DNA of 64,000 nucleotides from Actinopolyspora lacussalsi (GTDB lineage: Bacteria > Actinomycetota > Actinomycetes > Mycobacteriales > Pseudonocardiaceae), in assembly GCA_030803735.1 (NCBI GenBank), contig JAURUC010000001.1, positions 3,303,501 to 3,367,500 on the forward strand, given 5' to 3'. The first letter of the stretch is position 1. Every line of letters begins with the position of its first letter. Positions 33,645 through 42,486 of the stretch are shown here, piece by piece. The notes beneath the pieces are model-generated. The model had not been told where the DNA came from. It worked only from the letters and a program-made list of their open reading frames with translations, and did not search any database. The translations under genes were made by a program, and so were the position numbers.

Positions 33645-35078
33645 TCAGAGGATCGGGGCGGGGGCGTAGGCCGCGGCCTCCGGGTGGCGGCCGGTGATCT
33701 CGCCGATCTCCTCGGTCACCTCACGCACCTGGTCCGCTGCCGCGCCGGTGAACTCCAGTGGGTCGGAGAGCAGCTGGCCGAGCCGCTCACGGTCCAGCGG
33801 TAGCCGCTCGTCGGTCGCCAGCCGGTCGAGCAGGTCGTTGCGTTCCAGCCCCCGCTCCCGCATGTCCAGCGCGACGGCGACGGCGTTCTCCTTGATGGCC
33901 TCGTGGGCGGTCTCCCTGCCCACCCCTTCGCGAACCGCGGCCATGAGCACCTTGGTGGTGGCCAGGAACGGCAGGTAGCGGTCCAGCTCACGTGCGACCA
34001 CGGCCGGGAAGGCGCCGAACTCGTCGAGCACGGTCAGCAGCGTCTCCAGCAGTCCGTCGAACGCGAAGAACGCGTCCGGCAGCGCCACGCGCCGCACCAC
34101 CGAGCAGGAGACATCCCCCTCGTTCCACTGGTCCCCGGCCAGCTCGCCCGACATCGAGACGTAGCCCCGCAGCACCACGGCGAGCCCGTTGACGCGCTCG
34201 CAGGAGCGGGTGTTCATCTTGTGCGGCATCGCGCTGGAACCGACCTGCCCCGGCTTGAAGCCCTCCGTGACCAGCTCCTGGCCCGCCATCAACCGGATCG
34301 TCTTGGCCAGGCTGGAGGGCGCGGCCGCCAACTGGGACAGGGTGGTCAGCACCTCGAAGTCCAGCGAGCGCGGATAGACCTGACCGACGCTGCCCAACAC
34401 CTTGCCGAAACCGAGATGCCCGGCGACCCTGCGTTCCAGCTGGGCGAGTTTCTCCTGGTCCCCGTCGAGCAGGTCCAGCGCGTCCTGGGACGTGCCGACG
34501 GGTCCCTTGATGCCGCGCAGCGGGTACCGCGCCAGCAGGTCCTCCAGCCGCCGGAAGGCCACGATCATCTCGTCGGCCGCCGTGGCGAATCGCTTGCCGA
34601 GGGTGGTGGCCTGGGCCGCCACGTTGTGCGAACGCCCCGCCATGACCAGCTCGCCGTTCTCGGTGGCGAGCTGCCCGAGCCGGGCGAGTACTGCCACGGT
34701 GCGGTCACGCACGTGTTCCAGACTGCGGCGGATCTGGAGCTGCTCGACGTTCTCGGTCAGATCGCGCGAGGTCATGCCCTTGTGGATCTGCTCGTGCCCG
34801 GCGAGCGCGTTGAACTCCTCGATGCGGGCCTTGACGTCGTGCCGGGTGACGCGCTCCCGCTCCGCGATGGAGTCGAGATCCACCCGTTCCAGCACCCGTT
34901 CGTAGTCCTCGACCACGCCGTCCGGCACCTCGACGCCGAGTTCGGCCTGCGCACGCAGCACGGCCAGCCAGAGCTTGCGCTCCAGCACGATCTTGTGCTC
35001 CGGCGACCAGAGCCGGACCAGCTCGGGCGAGGCGTAGCGGGAGGCGAGCGGGTCGGGAATGCTGGGCTTGTCCGTCAC
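33645..35078 (-). CDS. purB: Adenylosuccinate lyase
   Basis: A 477-residue lyase of the fumarase/aspartase superfamily acting in two purine steps (SAICAR to AICAR, adenylosuccinate to AMP). The signature SSAMPHKMN loop, TSRDLTENVE with its His-region partner HNVAAQATTLGKRFA, and KGPVGTSQDAL are present. The GTG giving VTDKPSIPDPLASRYASPE matches the usual actinobacterial start; a TTG 24 bases upstream is the alternative. It lies between two other purine genes on the same strand but not in one operon with them. Confidence 0.96.
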   Translation of the reverse strand: MTDKPSIPDPLASRYASPELVRLWSPEHKIVLERKLWLAVLRAQAELGVEVPDGVVEDYERVLERVDLDSIAERERVTRHDVKARIEEFNALAGHEQIHKGMTSRDLTENVEQLQIRRSLEHVRDRTVAVLARLGQLATENGELVMAGRSHNVAAQATTLGKRFATAADEMIVAFRRLEDLLARYPLRGIKGPVGTSQDALDLLDGDQEKLAQLERRVAGHLGFGKVLGSVGQVYPRSLDFEVLTTLSQLAAAPSSLAKTIRLMAGQELVTEGFKPGQVGSSAMPHKMNTRSCERVNGLAVVLRGYVSMSGELAGDQWNEGDVSCSVVRRVALPDAFFAFDGLLETLLTVLDEFGAFPAVVARELDRYLPFLATTKVLMAAVREGVGRETAHEAIKENAVAVALDMRERGLERNDLLDRLATDERLPLDRERLGQLLSDPLEFTGAAADQVREVTEEIGEITGRHPEAAAYAPAPIL

Positions 35079-35141
35079 GAGTGGTGAGGATACTTCCACC
35101 AACGGATGAACGCGGCGGGCGGCCCCGGCGGTCGGGCGTCG

Positions 35142-35227
35142 ATTTCTCGCGAAATCGCCGCGCCCTTCGGGAAGAAGTGGCAGGGCACGGCACTGTGACC
35201 AGGGGTGGCGTCGATTTCTCGCGAAAT
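35142..35227. repeat. Two tandem copies of dispersed palindrome
   Basis: ATTTCTCGCGAAAT occurs at 35142-35155 and 35214-35227, both as GTCGATTTCTCGCGAAATCG followed by CCGCGC, 72 bases apart, in the gap between purB and the TetR gene. Neither is followed by the 24-bp repeats or hairpin. Confidence 0.8.
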
Positions 35228-35258
35228 CGCCGCGCGCGGGGGGCGTAGCGGCGAGGAA

Positions 35259-35846
35259 CTACCGGAGCAGCTGGGCGCGCAGCATCCGCCGGGCGGCGCC
35301 CCTGGGATCGGGGTCGCTCTCGATGAGGGCGTTGACCACCGCACCGTCGACCAGCGCGATGAGTTCCAACATCCGCTCGTGGCCGATGTCCGCGTCGGAG
35401 CGGCGGAAGATCTCGGCGAGCAGCTCGTGCAACCGCGAGTGCAGGTCGCGCATCGACTCGGCGAGGTAGGGACGTCTCGGCGAACCCACCAGCCGCTCGT
35501 ACCGCAGCAGCACGGACTCGGTACCACCGTCGCGCGAGTCCGTGCCCAACAGCAGGTCCAGCACCAGCTCGACGATCTCCTCGGTACCGAGCGGCCGCTC
35601 GGACAGCTCCTCCAGCCTGCGCCTGCCCGCCGCGAGTTCCTCCTCGGCCTCGTGCCGCACCGCAGCGGTGATCAGCTCTTCCAGCGAGTCGAAGTAGTAG
35701 GTGGTGGCGGCGAGCGGCAGTCGGGCGCGCTCGGCCACGGCACGGTGCCGGATCGCTGCGAAGCCGCCCTCGGAGAGCAGTTCCGCCGCCGCGACCACGA
35801 GCAGCTGCCGCCGCCGTTCGCCTTTCGGAGTACTCGCCGCCGTCAT
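35259..35846 (-). CDS. TetR family regulator beside SMR pump
   Basis: A 195-residue TetR repressor: HTH at about 10-56 (LLVVAAAELLSEGGFAAIRH with recognition helix AATTYYFDSLEEL), C-terminal ligand domain with many Leu and Glu. It is encoded downstream of a small multidrug resistance pump on the same strand, 149 bases apart, and a 20-bp perfect palindrome lies before the pump. It probably represses the pump gene and itself until a toxic cation binds. Confidence 0.9.
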   Translation of the reverse strand: MTAASTPKGERRRQLLVVAAAELLSEGGFAAIRHRAVAERARLPLAATTYYFDSLEELITAAVRHEAEEELAAGRRRLEELSERPLGTEEIVELVLDLLLGTDSRDGGTESVLLRYERLVGSPRRPYLAESMRDLHSRLHELLAEIFRRSDADIGHERMLELIALVDGAVVNALIESDPDPRGAARRMLRAQLLR

Positions 35847-35995
35847 CGCGTCGATCCTAGCCACCCTGCCCACTCGACTGGGGGACGTGAGGCGAGGCTC
35901 TCGCGGTGTCCGTCCCCGCCCGGGACCGGCAGTGTCCGCACCGCCTCGAAGCCCCGGGCCGGCAGCCACCCGCGCGGTGGATCGTTCCGACGGGA

Positions 35996-36319
35996 TCAGT
36001 GCCCCACGCCGGCCAGGTTGAGGCCGAGCACCCCGGCGATGATCAGCACGATGGACACGATCTTGATCACCGATACGGCGTCGCCGAGCCAGATCATGCC
36101 GATCACGGCTGTCAGCGCAGCGCCGACGCCCGTCCACACCGCGTAGGCGGGACCGACCGGCAGCAGGCGCATCGACCACGCCAACCCCGCGAAACTGCCG
36201 GTGGCGAGCACCAGGAAGGCCAGGCTGGGAACCAGCCTGCTGAAGCCCTCCGAGAGCTTGAGCGAGATCGCCCAACCGGCTTCGAGCACTCCGGAGAACA
36301 GCAACACCAGCCAAGCCAT
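35996..36319 (-). CDS. SMR family multidrug efflux protein
   Basis: A 107-residue four-helix membrane protein of the small multidrug resistance family (EmrE/QacE/SugE). The essential Glu of helix 1 is present in SGVLEAGWAISLK (about residue 13), and the YAVWTGVGA and GVIGMIWLGD-like helix 3-4 segments are typical. It exports cationic compounds, for example guanidinium or quaternary ammonium, in exchange for protons. Two in-frame starts are possible; the ATG is preferred for spacing from GGGAGG. Probably works as a homodimer. Confidence 0.93.
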   Translation of the reverse strand: MAWLVLLFSGVLEAGWAISLKLSEGFSRLVPSLAFLVLATGSFAGLAWSMRLLPVGPAYAVWTGVGAALTAVIGMIWLGDAVSVIKIVSIVLIIAGVLGLNLAGVGH

Positions 36320-36383
36320 TACGAGCACGCCCTCCCGCGATCGGCGATACGAACCACGCTCACCCCGGGAAGACTACCCCTGA

Positions 36384-36403
36384 AGTGGTACGGCCGTACC
36401 ACT
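36384..36403. promoter_or_regulatory. 20-bp perfect palindromic operator
   Basis: AGTGGTACGG followed directly by its reverse complement CCGTACCACT, 65 bases before the SMR start. Symmetry, length and position fit the operator of the adjacent TetR repressor. Confidence 0.78.
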
Positions 36404-36467
36404 CTGGTGCGCGACGCCACCACGAGTCGACGGAGCCGGGACTCGACGGAGCCGGGCCCGGCTCGGC

Positions 36468-37157
36468 TCAGAGCTCGCCCGCGAGCCGCTGGGCTATCCC
36501 GGCCAGCTCACCCTCGTAGGGCGGCGGGCCACTGGAGTCGGAACTGCTGCGCAGGATGAGCTCGCGTCCGCTGCCGGTGCGCACGGCCACCTGCACCCCG
36601 TTGTCACCCCGACGCCGCGGTTCGACCTCCCCCTCGGAGGGAGCCGAGGACGCCGAGCCCAGGATCACGGTCACGTTGCCGTTGCTCTGTTCGGTGCGCA
36701 GCTGGAACGACGCGGTGCGCGCGCCGGTGGGACACTGCCGGGCCGCCACGGGCGCGCTGGCGTCGCCGACGGCGGGTAACTGCTCGGAAAGCGAGTCGGC
36801 CAGCTCGGGATCCGGTGGACCGCAGCCCGCGGAACGACGGTCGCCCGGCACGGAGAGCACCGAGGGCTCCTGCTGCCCGCCGGTGCCCACTCGGGGGGCG
36901 GGCTCGCTCGCTCGCTCCGAGACGCCGGACGAAGCGGAGTCGGCCCGGTTGGACGATTGCGGATCGATCCAGCCCGTCCCGAAACCGACGCCGCCCGCCA
37001 CCACGGCCAGCGCCAGCAACGAGCTTCCGGCGGCGCCGACTCTGCGCCGCGCCGTCACACGCCGCGACGCCTTGGCGATGTCCCCGGCGTCGAAAGTCGC
37101 TTCGGGGGCGGAATCGGCCGCGTCGCGGAACAGTTCCGCGAGTTCGTGCTCTCGCAC
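36468..37157 (-). CDS. Membrane anti-sigma factor-like protein
   Basis: A 229-residue protein: about 45 cytosolic N-terminal residues (MREHELAELFRDAADSAP, then a basic stretch), one transmembrane helix (about 42-62), and a Ser/Gly/Pro-rich extracytoplasmic domain with two or three cysteines (GCGPPDPEL, RQCPTGAR). Encoded 13 bases after an ECF sigma factor with a GAGGAGG site, it is very likely its anti-sigma factor. No zinc-binding HxxxCxxC motif is present in the cytosolic part. Confidence 0.8.
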   Translation of the reverse strand: MREHELAELFRDAADSAPEATFDAGDIAKASRRVTARRRVGAAGSSLLALAVVAGGVGFGTGWIDPQSSNRADSASSGVSERASEPAPRVGTGGQQEPSVLSVPGDRRSAGCGPPDPELADSLSEQLPAVGDASAPVAARQCPTGARTASFQLRTEQSNGNVTVILGSASSAPSEGEVEPRRRGDNGVQVAVRTGSGRELILRSSSDSSGPPPYEGELAGIAQRLAGEL

Positions 37158-37170
37158 TGCCTACACCTCC

Positions 37171-37689
37171 TCACGACATCGACCGCAGATCACCGAGCGA
37201 ATCACCGAGGGCGGCACGCAGCGCCTCCAACCCCCGGGCCGTCTGGCTCTTCACGTTGCCCTCGCTGCACTTCATGACCTCGGCGACACCGGCGACATCG
37301 AGTCCCTCCAGATAACGCAGCACCAGCACCGCCCGCTGTTTCGGCGGCACCAGCCGCAATCCCGCGAGCAGCGTTCGACGGGTGACGACCGAGTCGTCCA
37401 TGTCCACACGGTCCGCCGAGTGCTCGGGCAGCTCGTCCACGGCCCGTTCCCGACGCCAGGGGCGGCGCGAGTCGTCGATCACCGCGCGGGTGAGGGTGCG
37501 ACGGACGTAGGCGTCCAGCGCCTCCTTGTCGCGGATCTTGCGCCACCTGCGGTGCACCGCTATGAACGCGTTCTGCGTCAGGTCGTCCGCTCGGTGCCAG
37601 TCCCCGCACATCATGTACGCCATCCGACGCACCGCCTCTCGCCGAGCCGCGAAGTACTCCGCGAACTCCTGCTCCTCGCGTTGCTCCAC
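37171..37689 (-). CDS. ECF sigma factor, SigE-family
   Basis: A 172-residue sigma-70 factor with only regions 2 and 4, typical of extracytoplasmic-function factors. Region 2: AEYFAARREAVRRMAYMMCGDWHRADDLTQ (cited for location, about 9-40); region 4 HTH: LEGLDVAGVAEVMKCSEGNVKSQTARGLEAL in parts (about 120-155). GTG start after GGAGG. It forms an operon with the downstream membrane anti-sigma-like gene, so it should be activated by an envelope signal. Confidence 0.93.
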   Translation of the reverse strand: MEQREEQEFAEYFAARREAVRRMAYMMCGDWHRADDLTQNAFIAVHRRWRKIRDKEALDAYVRRTLTRAVIDDSRRPWRRERAVDELPEHSADRVDMDDSVVTRRTLLAGLRLVPPKQRAVLVLRYLEGLDVAGVAEVMKCSEGNVKSQTARGLEALRAALGDSLGDLRSMS

Positions 37690-37857
37690 GCGGAAGCCTC
37701 CGCTCGTTGCGTGCCGACACGTATCAGGACGGAACGTCCACCGTTCAAGGTTGCACGCCGGTAACGCACGATCACCACACCCCCGGTGGAAATCGGCGAT
37801 CCCGCAGGCCCGCGTACCCGATACCGCTCACCGGGCCGAATATGGTGTGATCCTTTC

Positions 37858-38877
37858 GTGACCCAAACAACCCCGATCGATCTCCGTTCCGACACGGTGA
37901 CACGTCCCGACGAGCGGATGACCGCGGCGATGGCGGCCGCGGAAGTCGGCGACGACGTGCTGGACCGGGATCCCACCATGCGAAAACTGGAACGCCGCGT
38001 CGCGGAAGTGCTGGGGACCGAGGACGCCCTGTGGGTTCCCAGCGGCACCATGGGGAACCTGATCGCGCTGTCGCTGCACCTGCGGCGCGGCGACCGGTTC
38101 CTGGCTCCGCGCGGAGCGCACGTGCTGACTCACGAGCTGGGCTCGGCGGCATGGCTGGCGGGTGGGATGCCCGAGCCGCTGGACTGGGACGCGGGCCCGG
38201 GCAGACCCAGCGCGGGGTTGGTGCGCTCCGTGTCCGGGGGAAGCGCGGCGTACGACTCACTGCGCGACAGCCTGCTGTGCCTGGAGAACACCCACAACGA
38301 GGCGGGCGGAGCCGTGATCCCGCCGGACGAACACGCGCAGCTGGTGGCCGCGGCGCGCGACAACGGCCTCGCGATTCACCTGGACGGTGCGCGGCTGTTC
38401 AACGCCGCGGTCGCGTTGGGAGTGCAACCCGCGGCGCTGACGGTCGGGGTGGACACGGTGCAGATATGCCTGAGCAAGGGGCTCGGCGCTCCGGTCGGTT
38501 CGGCTGTGGCCGGCACCGCCGAATTCGTCACCGAGGCCCGTCGGATGCGCAAGATGCTCGGCGGCGGGGTGCGGCAGGGCGGCGTGCTCGCCGCGGCCGG
38601 TCTGGTGGCGCTGGAGGAGACCGAGCGGTTACGTACCGACCACGACAACGCCGCCCGTCTCGCGGCAGGGCTGACCGAGCTGGGCTGGCACGTCAACTCG
38701 CCGCGGACGAACATGGTGCTGGCCACGGTCCCCGACGTCGGCCACAGCCTGGAACGGCTGCGGAAGGCCGGTGTGCTCGCGGTACCGATGGCCGGGCGGG
38801 TGCGTTTCGTGACGCACCGCGACGTCGATTCCGGCGACGTCGACGAGGTGTTGCGCCGGATCGGGAAAGCGGACTGA
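37858..38877 (+). CDS. Low-specificity L-threonine aldolase
   Basis: A 339-residue PLP enzyme of fold type I that splits threonine to glycine and acetaldehyde. RSDTVTRPDERMTAAM at the N terminus, ENTHNEAGG, HLDGARLFNA (the Asp and Arg near PLP), and the Schiff-base Lys in CLSKGLGAPVGS are all in place. The GTG appears leaderless: TATGGT lies eight bases before it and there is no ribosome site. It is divergent from the ECF sigma operon and followed by a HAD gene. Confidence 0.93.
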   Translation: MTQTTPIDLRSDTVTRPDERMTAAMAAAEVGDDVLDRDPTMRKLERRVAEVLGTEDALWVPSGTMGNLIALSLHLRRGDRFLAPRGAHVLTHELGSAAWLAGGMPEPLDWDAGPGRPSAGLVRSVSGGSAAYDSLRDSLLCLENTHNEAGGAVIPPDEHAQLVAAARDNGLAIHLDGARLFNAAVALGVQPAALTVGVDTVQICLSKGLGAPVGSAVAGTAEFVTEARRMRKMLGGGVRQGGVLAAAGLVALEETERLRTDHDNAARLAAGLTELGWHVNSPRTNMVLATVPDVGHSLERLRKAGVLAVPMAGRVRFVTHRDVDSGDVDEVLRRIGKAD

Positions 38878-38881
38878 CCAG

Positions 38882-38925
38882 CGGAGAGGGAAATCGGTGG
38901 GAACGGAGAGGGAAATCGGTGGGAA
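38882..38925 (+). repeat. Tandem 22-bp duplication at HAD ribosome site
   Basis: CGGAGAGGGAAATCGGTGGG plus AA occurs twice in direct tandem (38882-38903, 38904-38925), placing two GGAGAGGG ribosome sites before the HAD gene start. The second unit ends on the A of the ATG. Confidence 0.85.
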
Positions 38926-39569
38926 TGAGCGGAACCGGCGACGAGCGGCCGTACTGGGTCGTCTTCGACTACGGTGAGGTGATCAGCGAACCCACCCGGG
39001 CACTGCCGCGGATCACGGCCGAATTGGGGATGGACGGTGCCGCGCTGGACAGCGTGAGCGCGGCCTACTTCGCCGAGCGCGAGGCGTACGACCGCGGCTG
39101 CGACGACCACGAGTACTGGAGCGCGGTCGCCGCACGGCTGGGTACGAGCGTGGACGAGCGGCTGTCCCGACAGCTGACCCGGCTCGACGTGGCGGGCTGG
39201 TCCGAGACCGACCCGGGAACGCTGCTGCTGTTGCGGGAGCTGACCGCCTCCGGAATCCCACTCGCGCTGCTGTCCAACGCCCCGGGTTCGTTCGCCCGGG
39301 AAGCCGAACGCACGAGGTGGGCGGAGCACTTCCGCCACATGGTGTTCTCCGCCGATCTGGGCATGGCCAAGCCGGACGAGGAGATCTGGCGCGTCCTGCT
39401 GGAACGGCTCGACGCCTCACCCGAGCAGTGCCTGTTCTTCGACGACCGCGAACCCAACGTGGCGGCGGCCCGTGCGGTGGGGCTGCACGCTCGGCGTTGG
39501 CAGGGGCCCGAGCACGGACGGGAAGTGCTCCGCTCGCACGGGGTGCTGCCCACCACGAGCGGTGACTGA
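38925..39569 (+). CDS. HAD superfamily hydrolase
   Basis: A 214-residue HAD-IA phosphatase-like protein. Motif I is FDYGEVI (Asp15), in which the usual second Asp is Gly, as in the FDYGGV subgroup; motif II is LLSNAPG; motif III Lys in GMAKPDEEIW; motif IV FFDDREPNV. The cap domain lies at about 25-100. Substrate unknown. It follows the aldolase gene by 47 bases and probably shares its transcript. Confidence 0.9.
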   Translation: MSGTGDERPYWVVFDYGEVISEPTRALPRITAELGMDGAALDSVSAAYFAEREAYDRGCDDHEYWSAVAARLGTSVDERLSRQLTRLDVAGWSETDPGTLLLLRELTASGIPLALLSNAPGSFAREAERTRWAEHFRHMVFSADLGMAKPDEEIWRVLLERLDASPEQCLFFDDREPNVAAARAVGLHARRWQGPEHGREVLRSHGVLPTTSGD

Positions 39570-39663
39570 ACCGAGAGCGCACCGCACGGCGAACCCCGCA
39601 GCGTACCTAACCCCGCCGCGCACCGTACACCGCCACCGACCCGTCCGGCGGAAAGCGGTGATC

Positions 39664-39867
39664 TCAGCGGAGCTGTCGGCCGCGGTCCCTGCCGCCGACC
39701 TGCCGGCTGTCCCGCTTGGCCCAGCCGACGGCGGCTGTGATCAGGAACAACGCACCGCCGATCACGGCTAGCCAGAACAGCCCCTTCACCACGAAACCGA
39801 TCACTGCTCCGGCCACCGAGAGCACCAGCCACAACGCCAGCAGCCCGAGAACTACTTTCCACCACAT
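39664..39867 (-). CDS. Small hydrophobic membrane protein
   Basis: A 67-residue protein, two closely spaced transmembrane helices (about 3-27 and 29-49) and a basic tail RDSRQVGGRDRGRQLR. Reads like the small hydrophobic proteins common in streptomycetes; no function known. Confidence 0.72.
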   Translation of the reverse strand: MWWKVVLGLLALWLVLSVAGAVIGFVVKGLFWLAVIGGALFLITAAVGWAKRDSRQVGGRDRGRQLR

Positions 39868-40070
39868 CGCTGCTCACCTCACCACGAGTGCACGGCCCCG
39901 CGGCTGAGCGGAAGCCGATCGCGTAACGGCTACCGCGGATCCGGAGCCAACACCTCCAGCCTCCCACAACTCCGGCGGCCGTGAACCACTTCCGGGGTAT
40001 TCGGTTCGGTTGGCGGGGAGTTCGCGTGGCGGAGCCTCCCGCGACGCCAATGCGGTGATTCTCCCCCGGC

Positions 40071-40100
40071 TTGTCATGCAAGCCGCCACTTGCCTATTGT
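40071..40100 (+). promoter_or_regulatory. Promoter of ArsR-VOC operon
   Basis: TTGTCA (40071-40076) and TATTGT (40095-40100) separated by 18 bases. The GTG start begins five bases after the minus-10 box, so the transcript is predicted to be leaderless. Confidence 0.6.
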
Positions 40101-40105
40101 GGGGT

Positions 40106-40399
40106 GTGCCCGAAGATGTCTTCAAGGCGCTGGCCGACCCCACACGTCGACACATCCTCGACGAGCTGGCGGACCGGAACGGCCAATCCCTGTTCGAGAT
40201 CCGCGCACGGCTCGCGACCAAGCACGGCCTGGGGATGTCCCGCCAGGCGATCAGCCAGCACCTCGCCGTGCTGGAAGCCGCGGAACTGGTCCGGACACGG
40301 CGCCAGGGCCGCTACAAGTTCCACGACCTGAACACCGCACCCCTCGAGCGCATCGCGACCCGGTGGCTCAGGACCGACGCAGCGGAGGAGAACCAATGA
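40106..40399 (+). CDS. ArsR-family winged-helix regulator
   Basis: A 97-residue regulator with the ArsR/SmtB winged helix: VFKALADPTRRHILDELADR, MSRQAISQHLAVLEAAELV (recognition helix) and the wing RRQGRYKFHDL. No metal-binding cysteines are visible. It overlaps the VOC gene by four bases. Such ArsR-VOC/SRPBCC pairs are frequent in actinomycetes; the regulator probably controls its own operon. Confidence 0.93.
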   Translation: MPEDVFKALADPTRRHILDELADRNGQSLFEIRARLATKHGLGMSRQAISQHLAVLEAAELVRTRRQGRYKFHDLNTAPLERIATRWLRTDAAEENQ

Positions 40400-40782
40400 A
40401 GATCCACCTGGCCAGCGTCTTCGTCGACGACCAGGAAAAGGCCCTGCGCTTCTACACCGACGTGCTGGGTTTCGTGAAGAAGACCGAGGTCCCGCTCGGC
40501 GAGCACCGCTGGCTGACCGTGGTCTCGCCGGAGGAACCGGAGGGCACCGAGCTGGTGCTCGAGCCCGACGCCCACCCCGCCGTCAAGCCGTACAAGGCGG
40601 CACTGCTGGACGACGGCATCCCGGCGACCTCCTTCGCCGTGGACGACGTGCGGGCCGAGTTCGACCGGCTCAGCCGACTGGGGGTGCACTTCACCCAGGA
40701 ACCGGTGGACATGGGGCCGGTCACTACGGCGGTGCTGGACGACACCTGCGGCAACCTCATCCAGATCGCCCAACACCACTGA
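40396..40782 (+). CDS. VOC superfamily (glyoxalase-like) protein
   Basis: A 128-residue vicinal-oxygen-chelate protein with the two beta-alpha-beta-beta-beta repeats: SVFVDDQEKALRFYTDVLGF opens the first, SFAVDDVRAEFDRL the second, and DDTCGNLIQIAQ ends it. The final Glu ligand of metal-active members is replaced by Gln-rich sequence. Coupled to the ArsR gene by ATGA. Probably a detoxification or resistance protein; substrate unknown. Confidence 0.9.
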   Translation: MKIHLASVFVDDQEKALRFYTDVLGFVKKTEVPLGEHRWLTVVSPEEPEGTELVLEPDAHPAVKPYKAALLDDGIPATSFAVDDVRAEFDRLSRLGVHFTQEPVDMGPVTTAVLDDTCGNLIQIAQHH

Positions 40783-40859
40783 AGGCTCCCGGCACAAGGG
40801 ACTGACACCAACCCTGCGCGTCGGCACCACCGACCGAACAGCCGTCCGGTCCGGTGTCC

Positions 40860-40880
40860 CTTCGGCGCGCAGCGCCGAAG
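40860..40880. terminator. Hairpin after VOC gene
   Basis: CTTCGGCGC-gca-GCGCCGAAG, a perfect 9-bp stem with a 3-base loop, 78 bases after the VOC stop and just before hairpin element C. Confidence 0.7.
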
Positions 40881-40884
40881 AACC

Positions 40885-41009
40885 AACCCTGCCCATCGGC
40901 ACCGCCGCGGGCTCTCCCGTGCGGCTCTCGCGAGGACGCCGGAGACGTTGTGTAGTACCTACCCGATGTCTCCGGACCCGCAGCGAGAGCCGTGCGAGAG
41001 GTTCCGCCA
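40885..41009 (+). repeat. Compound intergenic hairpin element, copy C
   Basis: Shorter copy without the palindrome and with one degenerate 24-bp unit. Hairpin II is intact: outer CGGCTCTCGC (40922-40931) with GCGAGAGCCG (40983-40992); inner CCGGAGAC (40939-40946) with GTCTCCGG (40968-40975); tip GTAG-tac-CTAC. The inner stem differs from the other copies at several positions on both arms, keeping pairing. Ends 39 bases before the purD stop. Confidence 0.88.
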
Positions 41010-41047
41010 CAGCACTCACCCGAGCACAGTGCACCGAGTGCCGGTTC

Positions 41048-42331
41048 CTAGTTCCGGGTGAGGTCACCGTTTCCGGGGGCGGCGATCTCACCGCGCGCGG
41101 CACGCGCCGCGATGTCGGTGCGGTAGTGCGCACCGGGCAGGTGCACACCGTCCACGCGCCGGTAGACCTCCGCACGCGCGGACTCCAGGTCCTCGCCCGT
41201 GGCGACCACCGACAACACCCGCCCTCCGGCGGCGAGCACGGCACCGTCCTCTTCTCTCCTGCGGGTGCCGGAGTGCAGCACACCGGGGCCGTCGCTGCCG
41301 CCGATCACGTCGTCCACGCGCGGCCTGCCCGGATAGCCCTCGGCCGCCAGGATCACGGTCACCGCCGCGCCGGGCTCCCACTCGGGCTCGGGTGCCTCGG
41401 CCAGTTCACCGTTGGCGACGGCGGCGAGCAGGGTCGACAGCGGGGTGCGGAGCAGGGCCAGGATCGCCTGCGTCTCGGGATCACCGAAGCGGCAGTTGAA
41501 CTCGATGACCTGCGGACCGTTCGAGGTCAGCGCCAGCCCGGCGTAGAGCAGGCCGGAGTAGGGGGTGCCGCGCCGCGCCAACTCCTCCACCGTGGGGCGC
41601 ACGACGGTGTCGACGACCTCGTCGACCATTCCCTCCGGAGCCCAGGGCAGCGGGGCATAGGCCCCCATCCCGCCGGTGTTGGGGCCCGCGTCGCCGTCAC
41701 CGACCCGCTTGAAGTCCTGCGCGGGCAGCAACGGACGCACCGTGGTGCCGTCGACCAGGCACAGCAACGACGCCTCCGGGCCGTCCAGGAACGACTCCAG
41801 CAGCACCGGGTGGCCATCCTCCAACAACTTCAGGGCGTGGGCCCGGGCGGCGTCGAAGTCACTGGTGACGAGCACTCCCTTACCGCCCGCCAGCCCGTCG
41901 TCCTTGACCACCCAGGTGGGGCCGAAATTGACCAGCGCGGCATCCAGCTTCGCCGGGTTGTCCACGGTCTCGCTGTGCGCGGTCGGCACACCGGCCGAGA
42001 GCATCACGTCCTTGGCGAAGGCCTTCGAGCCCTCGATACGTGCCGCGGCTCTGGACGGCCCGAAGCAGGGGACGCCCGCCGCTCGAACCGCGTCGGCCGC
42101 GCCCACGACCAGCGGGGTCTCGGGGCCGAACACCACCAGGTCGGCCCACCACTTCACCGCGAGTTCGGCGATCTCATCAGGGGCGGCGACATCCACCGAG
42201 TACGACTCGGCGATCGTCGCGGTGCCCGCGTTACCGGGAGCACACGCCAGGGCCGTCACCTCCGGGTCGCGGGAGAGCGCCCGCAGGATCGCGTGTTCCC
42301 TGCCGCCTGCACCAATCACGAGGATGCGCAC
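41048..42331 (-). CDS. purD: Phosphoribosylamine-glycine ligase
   Basis: A 427-residue GAR synthetase, ATP-grasp ligase of the second step of purine synthesis. N-terminal [10 protein letters not shown] (5-14), ATP-grasp segment [15 protein letters not shown], metal-binding [12 protein letters not shown], and [13 protein letters not shown] in the C-terminal domain. The GTG giving [14 protein letters not shown] is chosen because the family begins there; a longer frame upstream has no site. Its 3' region carries hairpin element C; divergent from the GDPD gene. Confidence 0.96.
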   Translation of the reverse strand: MRILVIGAGGREHAILRALSRDPEVTALACAPGNAGTATIAESYSVDVAAPDEIAELAVKWWADLVVFGPETPLVVGAADAVRAAGVPCFGPSRAAARIEGSKAFAKDVMLSAGVPTAHSETVDNPAKLDAALVNFGPTWVVKDDGLAGGKGVLVTSDFDAARAHALKLLEDGHPVLLESFLDGPEASLLCLVDGTTVRPLLPAQDFKRVGDGDAGPNTGGMGAYAPLPWAPEGMVDEVVDTVVRPTVEELARRGTPYSGLLYAGLALTSNGPQVIEFNCRFGDPETQAILALLRTPLSTLLAAVANGELAEAPEPEWEPGAAVTVILAAEGYPGRPRVDDVIGGSDGPGVLHSGTRRREEDGAVLAAGGRVLSVVATGEDLESARAEVYRRVDGVHLPGAHYRTDIAARAARGEIAAPGNGDLTRN

Positions 42332-42486
42332 GCCCCGCAGCGTAAAGCTTTGCCGGAGCCGCCACGTCCCGCCCCCCGCCGAGAAGTGGCCGACACGACG
42401 TCGAGCGTTCACCCCGAGTTCGCCGCGAGGTGCGCGACCGTGATCGACGATCACCCCGAACATACTCACTGACGGGAGAGGTTCAC

